Shown here: positions 1 to 5,342 of the stretch, piece by piece | Numbering within the stretch: the stretch's first letter is position 1 | How the letters are laid out: each line of letters begins with the position of its first letter | NCBI GenBank assembly: GCA_009777685.1 | Contig: WRLJ01000089.1 | Location: forward strand, 1 to 6,717 | Direction of reading: 5' to 3' | Length of the DNA: 6,717 nucleotides | DNA from: Oscillospiraceae bacterium | GTDB lineage: Bacteria; Bacillota; Clostridia; Oscillospirales; UBA929 | The notes under the pieces: model-generated | Seen by the model: the letters and a program-made list of their open reading frames with translations, nothing else | Database searches by the model: none | What the model was told of the DNA's origin: nothing | Made by a program: the position numbers and the translations under genes

Positions 1-1055
1 CCCTCCGCCAGCGCGTCGCGGACAGGCCCGGAGCGGGCGTCGGCGTCGCGCCCGCCCAGTTCATACAGCGCGGGCCACCGCGTCAGGCGCGTGCGGGTGA
101 ACGTCGCCGCGTTCAGCGCGGCGTTCATGCGCTCGGCCTGCGCCAGCCACTGCCGCGGATCGCTCAGGTCCGCCCCGCCCGCGTCCCCGCACAGGCCGAC
201 GGTCTGTGTGGCGGCCAGACGCCGCAGCAGCGCGGCGTCGCCGGTTTGAAGGCTCTCCTCCGTCAGAAAGAACGCCGCGCCGACGGACCGCGCCTCCAGG
301 ATATCCAAAATGTCCGATACCGGACCCTCGGCGGAAGCCATGTCCTCCGGCGCGCCGTCAAAGGTTATGTACAGGCGCAGCGGGTCGGGGATGGGCGCGG
401 GGGTCGGGACGGGGGTCGGCGCGGGCGTCGGGACCGGCGTGGCGGAAGGATTGACGACGACCGGAGGCCGGGGCGTGGGCGTCGGGACGGGCGTGGGCCG
501 GGGCGTCGGGTGCATCGCGTAGAAGTACCCGCGGAGGGTGTCTCCGAAGACGGCGAGGTATTCGCTGTCGCCGTACCGCAGCGGCCCCCGTGTTTTAATG
601 CGGACGAGCTGGCCCCATTCCGTCGGGATGATGCTGTAGGTCCAGCCGAAAAAGCCGCACAGGAAGTCCAGCTCCAGATAGTGATGCTCCACATTGCCCG
701 ACACGGGGTTGGAGAGCATCCGGGTTTCAAATATCTCGCCCGACAGCGTATCGAACGCTTTGCCGCCATGCTCAAAGGTCACTCGTTTTCCGCCGTGCAT
801 GAGCGTTAAATACCCCTGGTGCGTCGACCAGACCGACCACGCGCCGATGTCGGTTTCCGTGAGCAGAAGGTGCGGAACGTAAATTTTGGCGTTGATCGTC
901 ACGGGCACATAGCCGTCCACGAGGGGCATGACCTTTTCGTCGTTGGCCGCGCCGAAGTAGATGTTGTCCGCGTTGGCGCCGGACAGGGGCGTGAGAAGCG
1001 CCAGCAGGCACAGAAGGAGCGCGGCGGGGACGGCTCGCGCGAGAATTTTTTTCAT
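1..1055 (-). CDS. Exported NodB-like (polysaccharide deacetylase fold) protein with Cu-amine-oxidase-N-like domain, partial
   Basis: Reads open from ATG at 1055 to the left edge: 351 residues seen, C-terminus missing. Residues 1-29 form a signal peptide (MKKILAR, a Leu-rich core, then LSGANA). Residues about 40-155 resemble the copper amine oxidase N-terminal stalk domain (two repeats around YVPVTINAKIYVP and HHYLELDFLCGFFGW), a wall or matrix-binding module common in Clostridia. Residues 182-225 are a TPxP linker. From residue 226 the sequence follows the NodB start (LRLYITFDGAP, ILDILEARSVGAAFFL). However, the usual TFDDGP motif reads TFDGAP (231-236), and the region where the metal-binding His motif should lie reads VGLCGDAGG (286-294). 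Deacetylase activity is therefore doubtful. The start has GGTGAG 6 nt upstream and a promoter at 1092-1120. The fold is a moderate-confidence call; an inactive carbohydrate-binding role is an inference. Confidence 0.65.
   Translation of the reverse strand, partial: MKKILARAVPAALLLCLLALLTPLSGANADNIYFGAANDEKVMPLVDGYVPVTINAKIYVPHLLLTETDIGAWSVWSTHQGYLTLMHGGKRVTFEHGGKAFDTLSGEIFETRMLSNPVSGNVEHHYLELDFLCGFFGWTYSIIPTEWGQLVRIKTRGPLRYGDSEYLAVFGDTLRGYFYAMHPTPRPTPVPTPTPRPPVVVNPSATPVPTPAPTPVPTPAPIPDPLRLYITFDGAPEDMASAEGPVSDILDILEARSVGAAFFLTEESLQTGDAALLRRLAATQTVGLCGDAGGADLSDPRQWLAQAERMNAALNAATFTRTRLTRWPALYELGGRDADARSGPVRDALAE
381..512 (-). repeat. Low-complexity tract encoding a TPxP linker
   Basis: A GC-rich, imperfectly repeated stretch (units like GGGCGTCGGGAC on the plus strand) that encodes residues 182-225 of the deacetylase-like protein, a run of PTP, PVP, PAP and PRP units. 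On the opposite strand it yields Gly-Val-Gly-Thr shadows with no coding meaning. Such tracts change length easily, so linker length probably varies between strains (inference). Confidence 0.7.
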
Positions 1056-1091
1056 ATCCGGCTCACCGGCCTTCCGTAAGGAGTCCCCAAC

Positions 1092-1120
1092 AGAATACCA
1101 CATTTCCGCAGAAACCGCAA
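1092..1120 (-). promoter_or_regulatory. Probable sigma-A promoter with extended -10 for the deacetylase-like gene
   Basis: Read on the minus strand: TTGCGG (1120-1115), a 17-nt spacer, then TATTCT (1097-1092) preceded by TGG, which gives an extended -10 (TGnTATTCT). It lies about 37 nt upstream of the ATG at 1055, within the 80-bp divergent spacer. No equally good plus-strand promoter for the flavoprotein gene is visible here. Confidence 0.5.
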
Positions 1121-1135
1121 GGAGAAGGATTTGGA

Positions 1136-2380
1136 ATGATACACCCTGTATGCGTGATCGGCGGCGGCGCGTCGGGACTGACGGCCGCCGTCGCGGCGGC
1201 GCGGGCCCTCGGGGAGCCGGGCGTCGTTGTGCTGGAACGCCTGCCGCGCGCGGGCAAAAAGCTGCTGTCAACCGGCAGCGGGCGGTGCAACCTCAGCCAC
1301 CGCGAGGCGGGCGATCCGGCGCGCTATCACAGCGCGGAAAGCCCCGCCACGGGCGGCGCGGAGACCGTCGCGCGCGTGCTGGGGCGTTTCGGCGTCCGTG
1401 AGACGCTGGATTTCTTCGAGGACATCGGCATTCCGGTGCGCGAGGACGGGCGGGGGCGGCTGTACCCCTATTCCCTGCAAGCCGGGGCCGTCGTGGACGC
1501 CCTGCGCTTCGAGGCGGCGCGGCTGGGCGCGGAAATCCGCCCGGATACGCCCGTGCGGCGGCTGGCGCGCGAGGGCGGCGTCTACCGCGCCGGAGAGGTT
1601 TTGGCGCGACGCGTGATCGTGGCGGCGGGCGGCATGGCTTCGCCGTCCCTCGGCTCGGACGGCTCCGGCTACGCCTTATTGGAGGGCTTCGGGCACACGC
1701 GGACGGCGGTGTTCGCGGGTCTGACGCAGCTGACCGCCGGACGGGAGGCGATCCCGGGCCTTGACGGCATCCGCGTGGAGGCGGGCGCGACCCTGCGCAT
1801 CCGGGGCAGGGCCGCCGCGTCGGCGCGGGACGAGCTGCTGTTTACGGCCTATGGGCTGTCCGGCCCGCTGGCGCTGTCGCTGTCGCGGTCGGTGTCGGCT
1901 CTGGGCGGAGAGATGTCCGATGTGGTTTTGGAGGCCGACCTGCTGCCGGATATGGACGCCGCCGCGTTGGCGGCGCGTCTGGCGGAGCGCGCGGAAAAGC
2001 GGCCGGAATGGCCGCTGGAGAACCTGTTTCTCGGACTGCTGCACAAGCGCGCGGGCCTGGCGGTCCTGCGCGCGGCGGGGCTGTCCCCGGCGGCGCTGTG
2101 CGGCGGGCTGGACGGCGGCGGGGCGCGGCGTCTCGCGTCCGCCGTCAAAGCGTACCGCATCCCGCTGACCGGAACGCGCGGTTTCGGGGAGGCGCAGGTC
2201 ACCTGCGGCGGCGTCCGCCCGGGCGAATTTGACCCCGGCACACTGGAGTCGCGCCTGAGCCCCGGCCTGTACGCCTGCGGCGAGATACTGGACGTCGACG
2301 GCAGCTGCGGCGGGTTCAACCTGCAATGGGCGTGGAGCTCAGGCTGGGTGGCGGGAACCTCGGCGGGACGGGGCGCCTGA
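1136..2380 (+). CDS. BaiN/RdsA-family FAD-dependent oxidoreductase (YhiN/HI0933-like)
   Basis: A complete 414-residue cytosolic flavoprotein of normal family length. It opens with a Rossmann FAD-binding motif (VIGGGASGL, residues 7-15), followed by the family signature KKLLSTGSGRCNLSH (about 41-55). A central substrate domain contains ELLFTAYGLSGPLALSLSR. The C-terminus carries the second FAD contact, VTCGG then GLYACGEILDVDGSCGGFNLQWAWSSG. The start ATG at 1136 follows AAGGAGAAGG at 1119-1128. The family is widespread. One member was named BaiN for a proposed role in bile-acid dehydroxylation, but most members have no proven substrate, and nothing here (no other bai gene) supports that role. 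The gene is very GC-rich (47 of 60 bases G+C at 1501-1560). It is transcribed divergently from the upstream gene and appears functionally unrelated to the sigma gene that follows. Confidence 0.93.
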   Translation: MIHPVCVIGGGASGLTAAVAAARALGEPGVVVLERLPRAGKKLLSTGSGRCNLSHREAGDPARYHSAESPATGGAETVARVLGRFGVRETLDFFEDIGIPVREDGRGRLYPYSLQAGAVVDALRFEAARLGAEIRPDTPVRRLAREGGVYRAGEVLARRVIVAAGGMASPSLGSDGSGYALLEGFGHTRTAVFAGLTQLTAGREAIPGLDGIRVEAGATLRIRGRAAASARDELLFTAYGLSGPLALSLSRSVSALGGEMSDVVLEADLLPDMDAAALAARLAERAEKRPEWPLENLFLGLLHKRAGLAVLRAAGLSPAALCGGLDGGGARRLASAVKAYRIPLTGTRGFGEAQVTCGGVRPGEFDPGTLESRLSPGLYACGEILDVDGSCGGFNLQWAWSSGWVAGTSAGRGA

Positions 2381-2417
2381 GAACGGAAAATCCGCTCCCG
2401 CGTCCCCTGTCATTGCT

Positions 2418-2444
2418 CAGGGGCGGACCTTGTGTCTGCCCCTG
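2418..2444 (+). terminator. GC-rich stem-loop after the flavoprotein gene, possible terminator
   Basis: CAGGGGCGGAC (2418-2428) pairs with GTCTGCCCCTG (2434-2444) in an 11-bp stem with one G-U pair and a 5-nt loop, 38 nt after the stop at 2380. The tail (ATTTGCG) is a weak U-tract; a run of seven T lies at 2465-2471, about 20 nt further on. It separates the flavoprotein gene from the sigma operon. Efficient termination is uncertain. Confidence 0.5.
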
Positions 2445-2479
2445 ATTTGCGTCGTCTCCCGCCGTTTTTTTGCGCCGCC

Positions 2480-2508
2480 GGAACTTTTCACGCCTGACAA
2501 GACGCTAA
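2480..2508 (+). promoter_or_regulatory. Putative ECF-type promoter of the sigma/anti-sigma operon
   Basis: GGAACTT (2480-2486), a 16-nt spacer, then CGCTAA (2503-2508). The GGAAC -35 class and this spacing match what group IV (ECF) sigma factors recognise, and such genes commonly control themselves, so autoregulation is the natural reading. A competing weak sigma-A reading uses TAATAG at 2506-2511 as -10. The predicted start of transcription would fall almost on the ribosome binding site at 2515-2520, which lowers confidence. Confidence 0.4.
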
Positions 2509-2514
2509 TAGTGT

Positions 2515-2520
2515 AGGAGG
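2515..2520 (+). promoter_or_regulatory. Perfect Shine-Dalgarno (AGGAGG) that decides the sigma start
   Basis: AGGAGG is followed by TGACA and then tandem GTG codons at 2526 and 2529. The earlier GTG at 2520 overlaps the Shine-Dalgarno itself and cannot be the start. Spacing is 5 nt to 2526 and 8 nt to 2529; the latter is nearer the optimum. Confidence 0.7.
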
Positions 2521-2528
2521 TGACAGTG

Positions 2529-3089
2529 GTGGCCGGCCAAGACAGCACTTCACGGTTCAACGAAATCTACAATTCCACACATAAAGAGGTCCTGACCTAT
2601 GTTACGGCAAAGTGCGGAAATACCGCCGACATCCAGGACATCGTTCAGGAAACCTATATGGAATTGTATACGCTCCTGGAAAAGCGCGGCGTGGATTATG
2701 TGCGGAACGGCAAGGCCCTTGTTCTGCGGTTGGCGAAACAAAAACTATACCGTTATTACTCGCTGCTGGAACGTCTGCGGATGTTTGTGCCTATGACCGT
2801 AACCAACGGGGAAGGGGTTGAATCCGCTCTGTCGGATTTGGAAGCGGACGCGTTTTTGACGGAAGTGTTTTCCGCCGATCAAATCCTGTTGGACGAAGTC
2901 AGGGCGTTTATACGGCAAAAGCCGGCAGAGGTGAAGAAGGTGTTTTATCTTTTTTACGATGTCGGGCTGACCATCCCTGAAACGGCCAAGGCGCTGTCCA
3001 TGAGTGAATCGAAGGTGAAGCACAAGCTATACCGCACCCTGAAGGAACTGCGCGCTCTATTTCAAGGAAAGGAGGCTGATCCGCAATGA
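2529..3089 (+). CDS. ECF-type (sigma-70 family) RNA polymerase sigma factor
   Basis: A protein of 186 residues from GTG 2529 (GTG 2526 is an alternative), typical ECF length. Region 2 covers about residues 10-76: the helix around DIQDIVQETYMELYTLLEK binds core polymerase, and RNGKALVLRLAKQKLYRYY contributes to -10 recognition. A variable linker follows (about 80-118). Region 4 (about 121-178) holds the helix-turn-helix GLTIPETAKALSMSESKVKHK (written here in part) that reads the -35 box. There is no region 1 or 3, as expected for this group. The stop overlaps the next gene's start as ATGA (3086-3089), so the two are translationally coupled, the standard arrangement for a sigma factor and its membrane inhibitor. 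A putative GGAAC-type promoter lies just upstream, suggesting autoregulation. Base composition is clearly lower in GC than its neighbours (28 of 60 at 2641-2700). The regulon cannot be told from the window. Confidence 0.9.
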   Translation: MAGQDSTSRFNEIYNSTHKEVLTYVTAKCGNTADIQDIVQETYMELYTLLEKRGVDYVRNGKALVLRLAKQKLYRYYSLLERLRMFVPMTVTNGEGVESALSDLEADAFLTEVFSADQILLDEVRAFIRQKPAEVKKVFYLFYDVGLTIPETAKALSMSESKVKHKLYRTLKELRALFQGKEADPQ

Positions 3090-3883
3090 CCGGCCGGGAA
3101 ATCATCGACTACGCGGTCCGCGCGGAAATGCCGGACATGGAGAAGCTCCGGGAGCACTGCATCCGCCGGGCCGGGCGCGAAGGCGGACAAAAAAACACAT
3201 TAACGGAGGGTATGAAAATGACAGTCCAAAGAAGAAAAGCGGCAAGAACCGTTCTGACGGCCGCCGTATTGGCGGCGGTGCTGGCCACAGGCGTTCTGGC
3301 GGCGGGAAATGTGATTTACAGATTCGTGGCCGGCGAATCCAGCGAGGCCAAAGACAAGATCATGTCCATGTCCGAATGGAATAACATCGCGTTAATCATC
3401 GGATCCGCCGAGATCAGCATGGACGAATACTACGCGCCGCATACCAACTTCGCAGCCGACGGCGACGGATGGAGACATTTTTCCACAGTGGAAGAAGCCG
3501 GACTCTTTTCCCGCTTCGCGTTCAAATCCCCGTCCCGGCTCCCGGAGGAGATCGCGCTTTTGAACGCCTCTGTCATCACAGACGGTGACGGCCTGCCCGG
3601 ATACACAGTGCTTTTAAGCTATGACGGCAACATGGCATTGTGCATGGATTATGTGGGAGACAATGCGTATCTGGATGTGCGGGAGGCCGGCGGCGGCGCT
3701 ATGCGGAGGGTTATGATCGGCGGCACGGAAGGCGTGGCGGTTTCCCGGGACGCCGATCTGTGGACATTGATCTGGATGGAGAACGGGATTGTATACCGGC
3801 TGGAAAAACATTACTATCACAGTGAATCCGACCATTTCGGAAGCGGCCTGGACACCTTGATTGCCATAGCGGAATCGCTGTAG
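3086..3883 (+). CDS. Membrane anti-sigma factor with DUF4367-like extracytoplasmic domain
   Basis: A protein of 265 residues with a short cytosolic N-terminus (1-51, IIDYAVRAEMPDMEKLREH) presumed to hold the sigma factor, one membrane helix (about 52-74), and an outside domain. The latter has the pattern of DUF4367 proteins: FSTVEEAGLFSRFAFKSPSRLP (132-152, abridged match), then VMIGGTEGVAVS, LWTLIWMENGIVYRLE, and a C-terminal LIAIAESL. Such proteins sit beside ECF sigma factors in Clostridia and are thought to release them on envelope stress. The zinc motif of ZAS anti-sigmas (HxxxCxxC) is absent. The start at 3086 overlaps the sigma stop by 4 bp, with GGAGG at 3071-3075. A second ribosome binding site with ATG at 3212/3218 sits just before the membrane helix. 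Family is fairly sure; the inhibitory role is inferred from context. Confidence 0.8.
   Translation: MTGREIIDYAVRAEMPDMEKLREHCIRRAGREGGQKNTLTEGMKMTVQRRKAARTVLTAAVLAAVLATGVLAAGNVIYRFVAGESSEAKDKIMSMSEWNNIALIIGSAEISMDEYYAPHTNFAADGDGWRHFSTVEEAGLFSRFAFKSPSRLPEEIALLNASVITDGDGLPGYTVLLSYDGNMALCMDYVGDNAYLDVREAGGGAMRRVMIGGTEGVAVSRDADLWTLIWMENGIVYRLEKHYYHSESDHFGSGLDTLIAIAESL
3205..3220 (+). promoter_or_regulatory. Internal ribosome binding site and in-frame ATG codons in the anti-sigma gene
   Basis: GGAGGG (3205-3210) is followed by ATG at 3212 and again at 3218, both in frame (residues 43 and 45). Spacing from GGAGGG to the second ATG is 7 nt. The stretch just before it is A-rich (3189-3201) and should be unstructured. 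If used, it gives a product with the membrane helix and outer domain but no sigma-binding segment. Use is not proven. Confidence 0.45.
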
Positions 3884-3884
3884 C

Positions 3885-3975
3885 ACAACGTAAAATCTAA
3901 AACATGACATCTATGTAGGGACGCCATATATGGCGTCCGCGGGCGACCGGCGTAACCCTTTAGATTGTACATTGT
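3885..3975. repeat. 91-bp inverted-repeat-bounded element with 20-bp perfect palindrome (MITE/REP-like)
   Basis: The outer arms ACAACGTAAAATCTAAA (3885-3901) and TTTAGATTGTACATTGT (3959-3975) are inverted repeats matching at 15 of 17 positions. Near the centre is TGTAGGG followed by the perfect palindrome GGACGCCATATATGGCGTCC (3919-3938), almost coaxial with the arms. The element starts two bases after the anti-sigma stop codon. TAGC occurs at both edges (3881-3884 and 3975-3978), possibly a target duplication but short enough to be chance. No transposase is in the window, so any mobility would be non-autonomous. Confidence 0.6.
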
Positions 3976-3997
3976 AGCCGGGGTTTGACAACTGCAT

Positions 3998-4039
3998 AAA
4001 AGCGTCGGGCAGGCATAACAGCCTGCCCGTTCGCTTTTT
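3998..4039. terminator. Bidirectional intrinsic terminator between convergent operons
   Basis: The inner stem CGGGCAGGC (4006-4014) pairs with GCCTGCCCG (4021-4029) around loop ATAACA. The outer stem AAAAGCG (3998-4004) pairs with CGCTTTT (4032-4038). The plus strand ends in TTTTT (4035-4039) and the minus strand in TTTT, so it can stop the sigma operon from the left and the glycosyltransferase operon from the right. Confidence 0.85.
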
Positions 4040-4051
4040 GATGATACCCCA

Positions 4052-4233
4052 CGTCAATCTAATTTCCGGCAAAATGTACAAACGCATGAACGGGATGTAG
4101 GGACGACCGCCCCCGGTCGTCCGAAAACAGGCGGAAACCCCGCCGGGGGTTCCCGATTTCACGCGCACCGGCGGACGGTCGAGGGCGACCGTCCCTACGG
4201 GGTGTGTGCTATAGGACGGAAATGAGATTGACG
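4052..4233. repeat. 182-bp inverted-repeat-bounded element holding two facing GTAGGGACG hairpins
   Basis: The ends CGTCAATCTAATTTCCG (4052-4068) and its inverted partner at 4217-4233 match at 16 of 17 positions. Inside, GTAGGGACG (4097-4105) and CGTCCCTAC (4190-4198) face each other. Each opens a hairpin: GGACGACCG/CGGTCGTCC (4101-4109 with 4114-4122, loop CCCC) and GGACGGTCG/CGACCGTCC (4173-4181 with 4186-4194, loop AGGG). Between them, a third stem pairs GGAAACCCC with GGGGGTTCC (8 of 9). The right end is 6 bases from the glycosyltransferase stop codon. It has no ORF of its own and no transposase. Confidence 0.6.
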
Positions 4234-4239
4234 CGGCCG

Positions 4240-5334
4240 TCACCGCTTCTCCCGGAACACAAACGTCCTCTGCGCCAGAAAGCTCACGGCGAACAGCACG
4301 GCCTCGGCCAGCAGCTTGGCGGGCATCGCCGGCCAGTTCCACCAGCCGATCAGCGGCAGCTGGAGCCAATAGTTGGCCGCCAGAATCAACACCGCCAGCA
4401 GAATGTATTTGACCGGCGAGCTGCGCGTCCCGCCGCCGAATACCAGCCGCCGGTTCAACGTATAGTTCAGCGTCCCGCTGACCAGACGCGCGGCGGCCAC
4501 CGCCCAGAACAGTCCCGCCGCCACGCCCCCCGCCTGATACAGGGCAAAGGGGTCGGCCGGGCCGGACGGGACGCGCCAGAGGGCGATGCCGTACCCGAAA
4601 TGCGCAATGGCGCCATAGACCGCCATATCCACCCCGAACGCGGCCAGCGCGCTCAGCGCGAACCGCGCCAGCGCCGCGCCGACCCGCAGGGCGTCGGTAA
4701 ACGTGCGGAAATGCGAGGTGTGCGCGCCGCGCTCATACACCGTGGCGATCGGCTCCTCCATCACGCGGAAGCCGAGACGCCGGCAGCGCGTCAGCAGGTT
4801 CATCTCGTACTCAAAACGGTCGCCCGGAACGCGCGTCAGGCTCTCCAGCATGTCGGCGGAATACGCGCGCAGGCCCGTGTTGACGTCGTAGACGCGCACG
4901 CCGACAATCAGCGCGAACGCGATCCGCGTGGCCGTGTTGCCGATCAGGCTGCGCGCGGGCACGCCCTCCGAGCCGCCGGAGAAATCGCGCCGTCCCAGCA
5001 CCATCACGCCCGGATTGGCAAGCGCGATGTCCGCCAGACGCAGAATATCCGCGGCGGTATGCTGCCCGTCGCAATCGGCGCAGACGACGCCCGCGGGCTC
5101 GCCCTCCGCCAGCAAATACGCAAAGCCGTGCTTCAGGGCCGCGCCCTTGCCCCGGTTGGCCTCAAAGCGCAGCACGGTACAGCCCGCCTCGCGAGCCTCT
5201 TGAAACAGGGCGTCATAGGCCGGGCCGCTGCCGTCGTCCGCAATCAGGATGCGGTGCCCGCAGGCCGCGCGCAGCTCCCGGACCAGCGCGGTCATCCGCG
5301 CGTCGGGCTGGTAGGCGGGGATCAGGATCGTCAT
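4240..5334 (-). CDS. GT2 family glycosyltransferase fused to a GtrA-like membrane domain
   Basis: A protein of 364 residues. Residues 1-about 215 are a GT-A fold of the polyprenyl-phosphate sugar transferase type: TILIPAY (2-8), ADDGS (32-36), ANRGKGAALKHG (59-70), a metal-binding DCDGQH (87-92) in place of the common DADGQH, NTGLRAYS (152-159), and EYEMNLL (175-181). Residues about 222-360 form a four-helix GtrA domain (segments near 225-246, 268-299, 307-329 and 338-360, with NYTLNRRLVF after helix 2). The likely job is making a lipid-linked sugar (polyprenyl-phosphate hexose) and helping it across the membrane to decorate a wall polymer; the sugar is unknown. The start follows GAGGT, which overlaps the stop of the upstream glycosidase gene, 8 bp away, so both are one operon. 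Similar one-chain fusions occur in Bacillota. Confidence 0.9.
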   Translation of the reverse strand: MTILIPAYQPDARMTALVRELRAACGHRILIADDGSGPAYDALFQEAREAGCTVLRFEANRGKGAALKHGFAYLLAEGEPAGVVCADCDGQHTAADILRLADIALANPGVMVLGRRDFSGGSEGVPARSLIGNTATRIAFALIVGVRVYDVNTGLRAYSADMLESLTRVPGDRFEYEMNLLTRCRRLGFRVMEEPIATVYERGAHTSHFRTFTDALRVGAALARFALSALAAFGVDMAVYGAIAHFGYGIALWRVPSGPADPFALYQAGGVAAGLFWAVAAARLVSGTLNYTLNRRLVFGGGTRSSPVKYILLAVLILAANYWLQLPLIGWWNWPAMPAKLLAEAVLFAVSFLAQRTFVFREKR

Positions 5335-5342
5335 GCTTTACC

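Noticed and set aside
246..809. Plus-strand open frame of 187 codons
   Set aside because: Antisense to the deacetylase-like gene; its Arg/Gly runs mirror the TPxP linker and it has no ribosome binding site of note.
1676..2326. Minus-strand open frame of 216 codons
   Set aside because: Antisense to the flavoprotein gene, with Arg/Gln-rich low-complexity content.
1136..2380. Bile-acid dehydroxylation gene (baiN) call
   Set aside because: The family name does not prove function; no other bai genes are present and the family is broad.
2465..2471. Run of seven T as the U-tract of a terminator
   Set aside because: No adequate stem lies directly before it; the nearest hairpin ends about 20 nt upstream.
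2520..2522. GTG at 2520 as the sigma factor start
   Set aside because: It overlaps the AGGAGG ribosome binding site; GTG at 2526 or 2529 is correctly spaced.
3911..4369. Minus-strand open frame of 152 codons across the convergent spacer
   Set aside because: It runs through the terminator and repeat elements and overlaps the glycosyltransferase end out of frame; composition is not protein-like.
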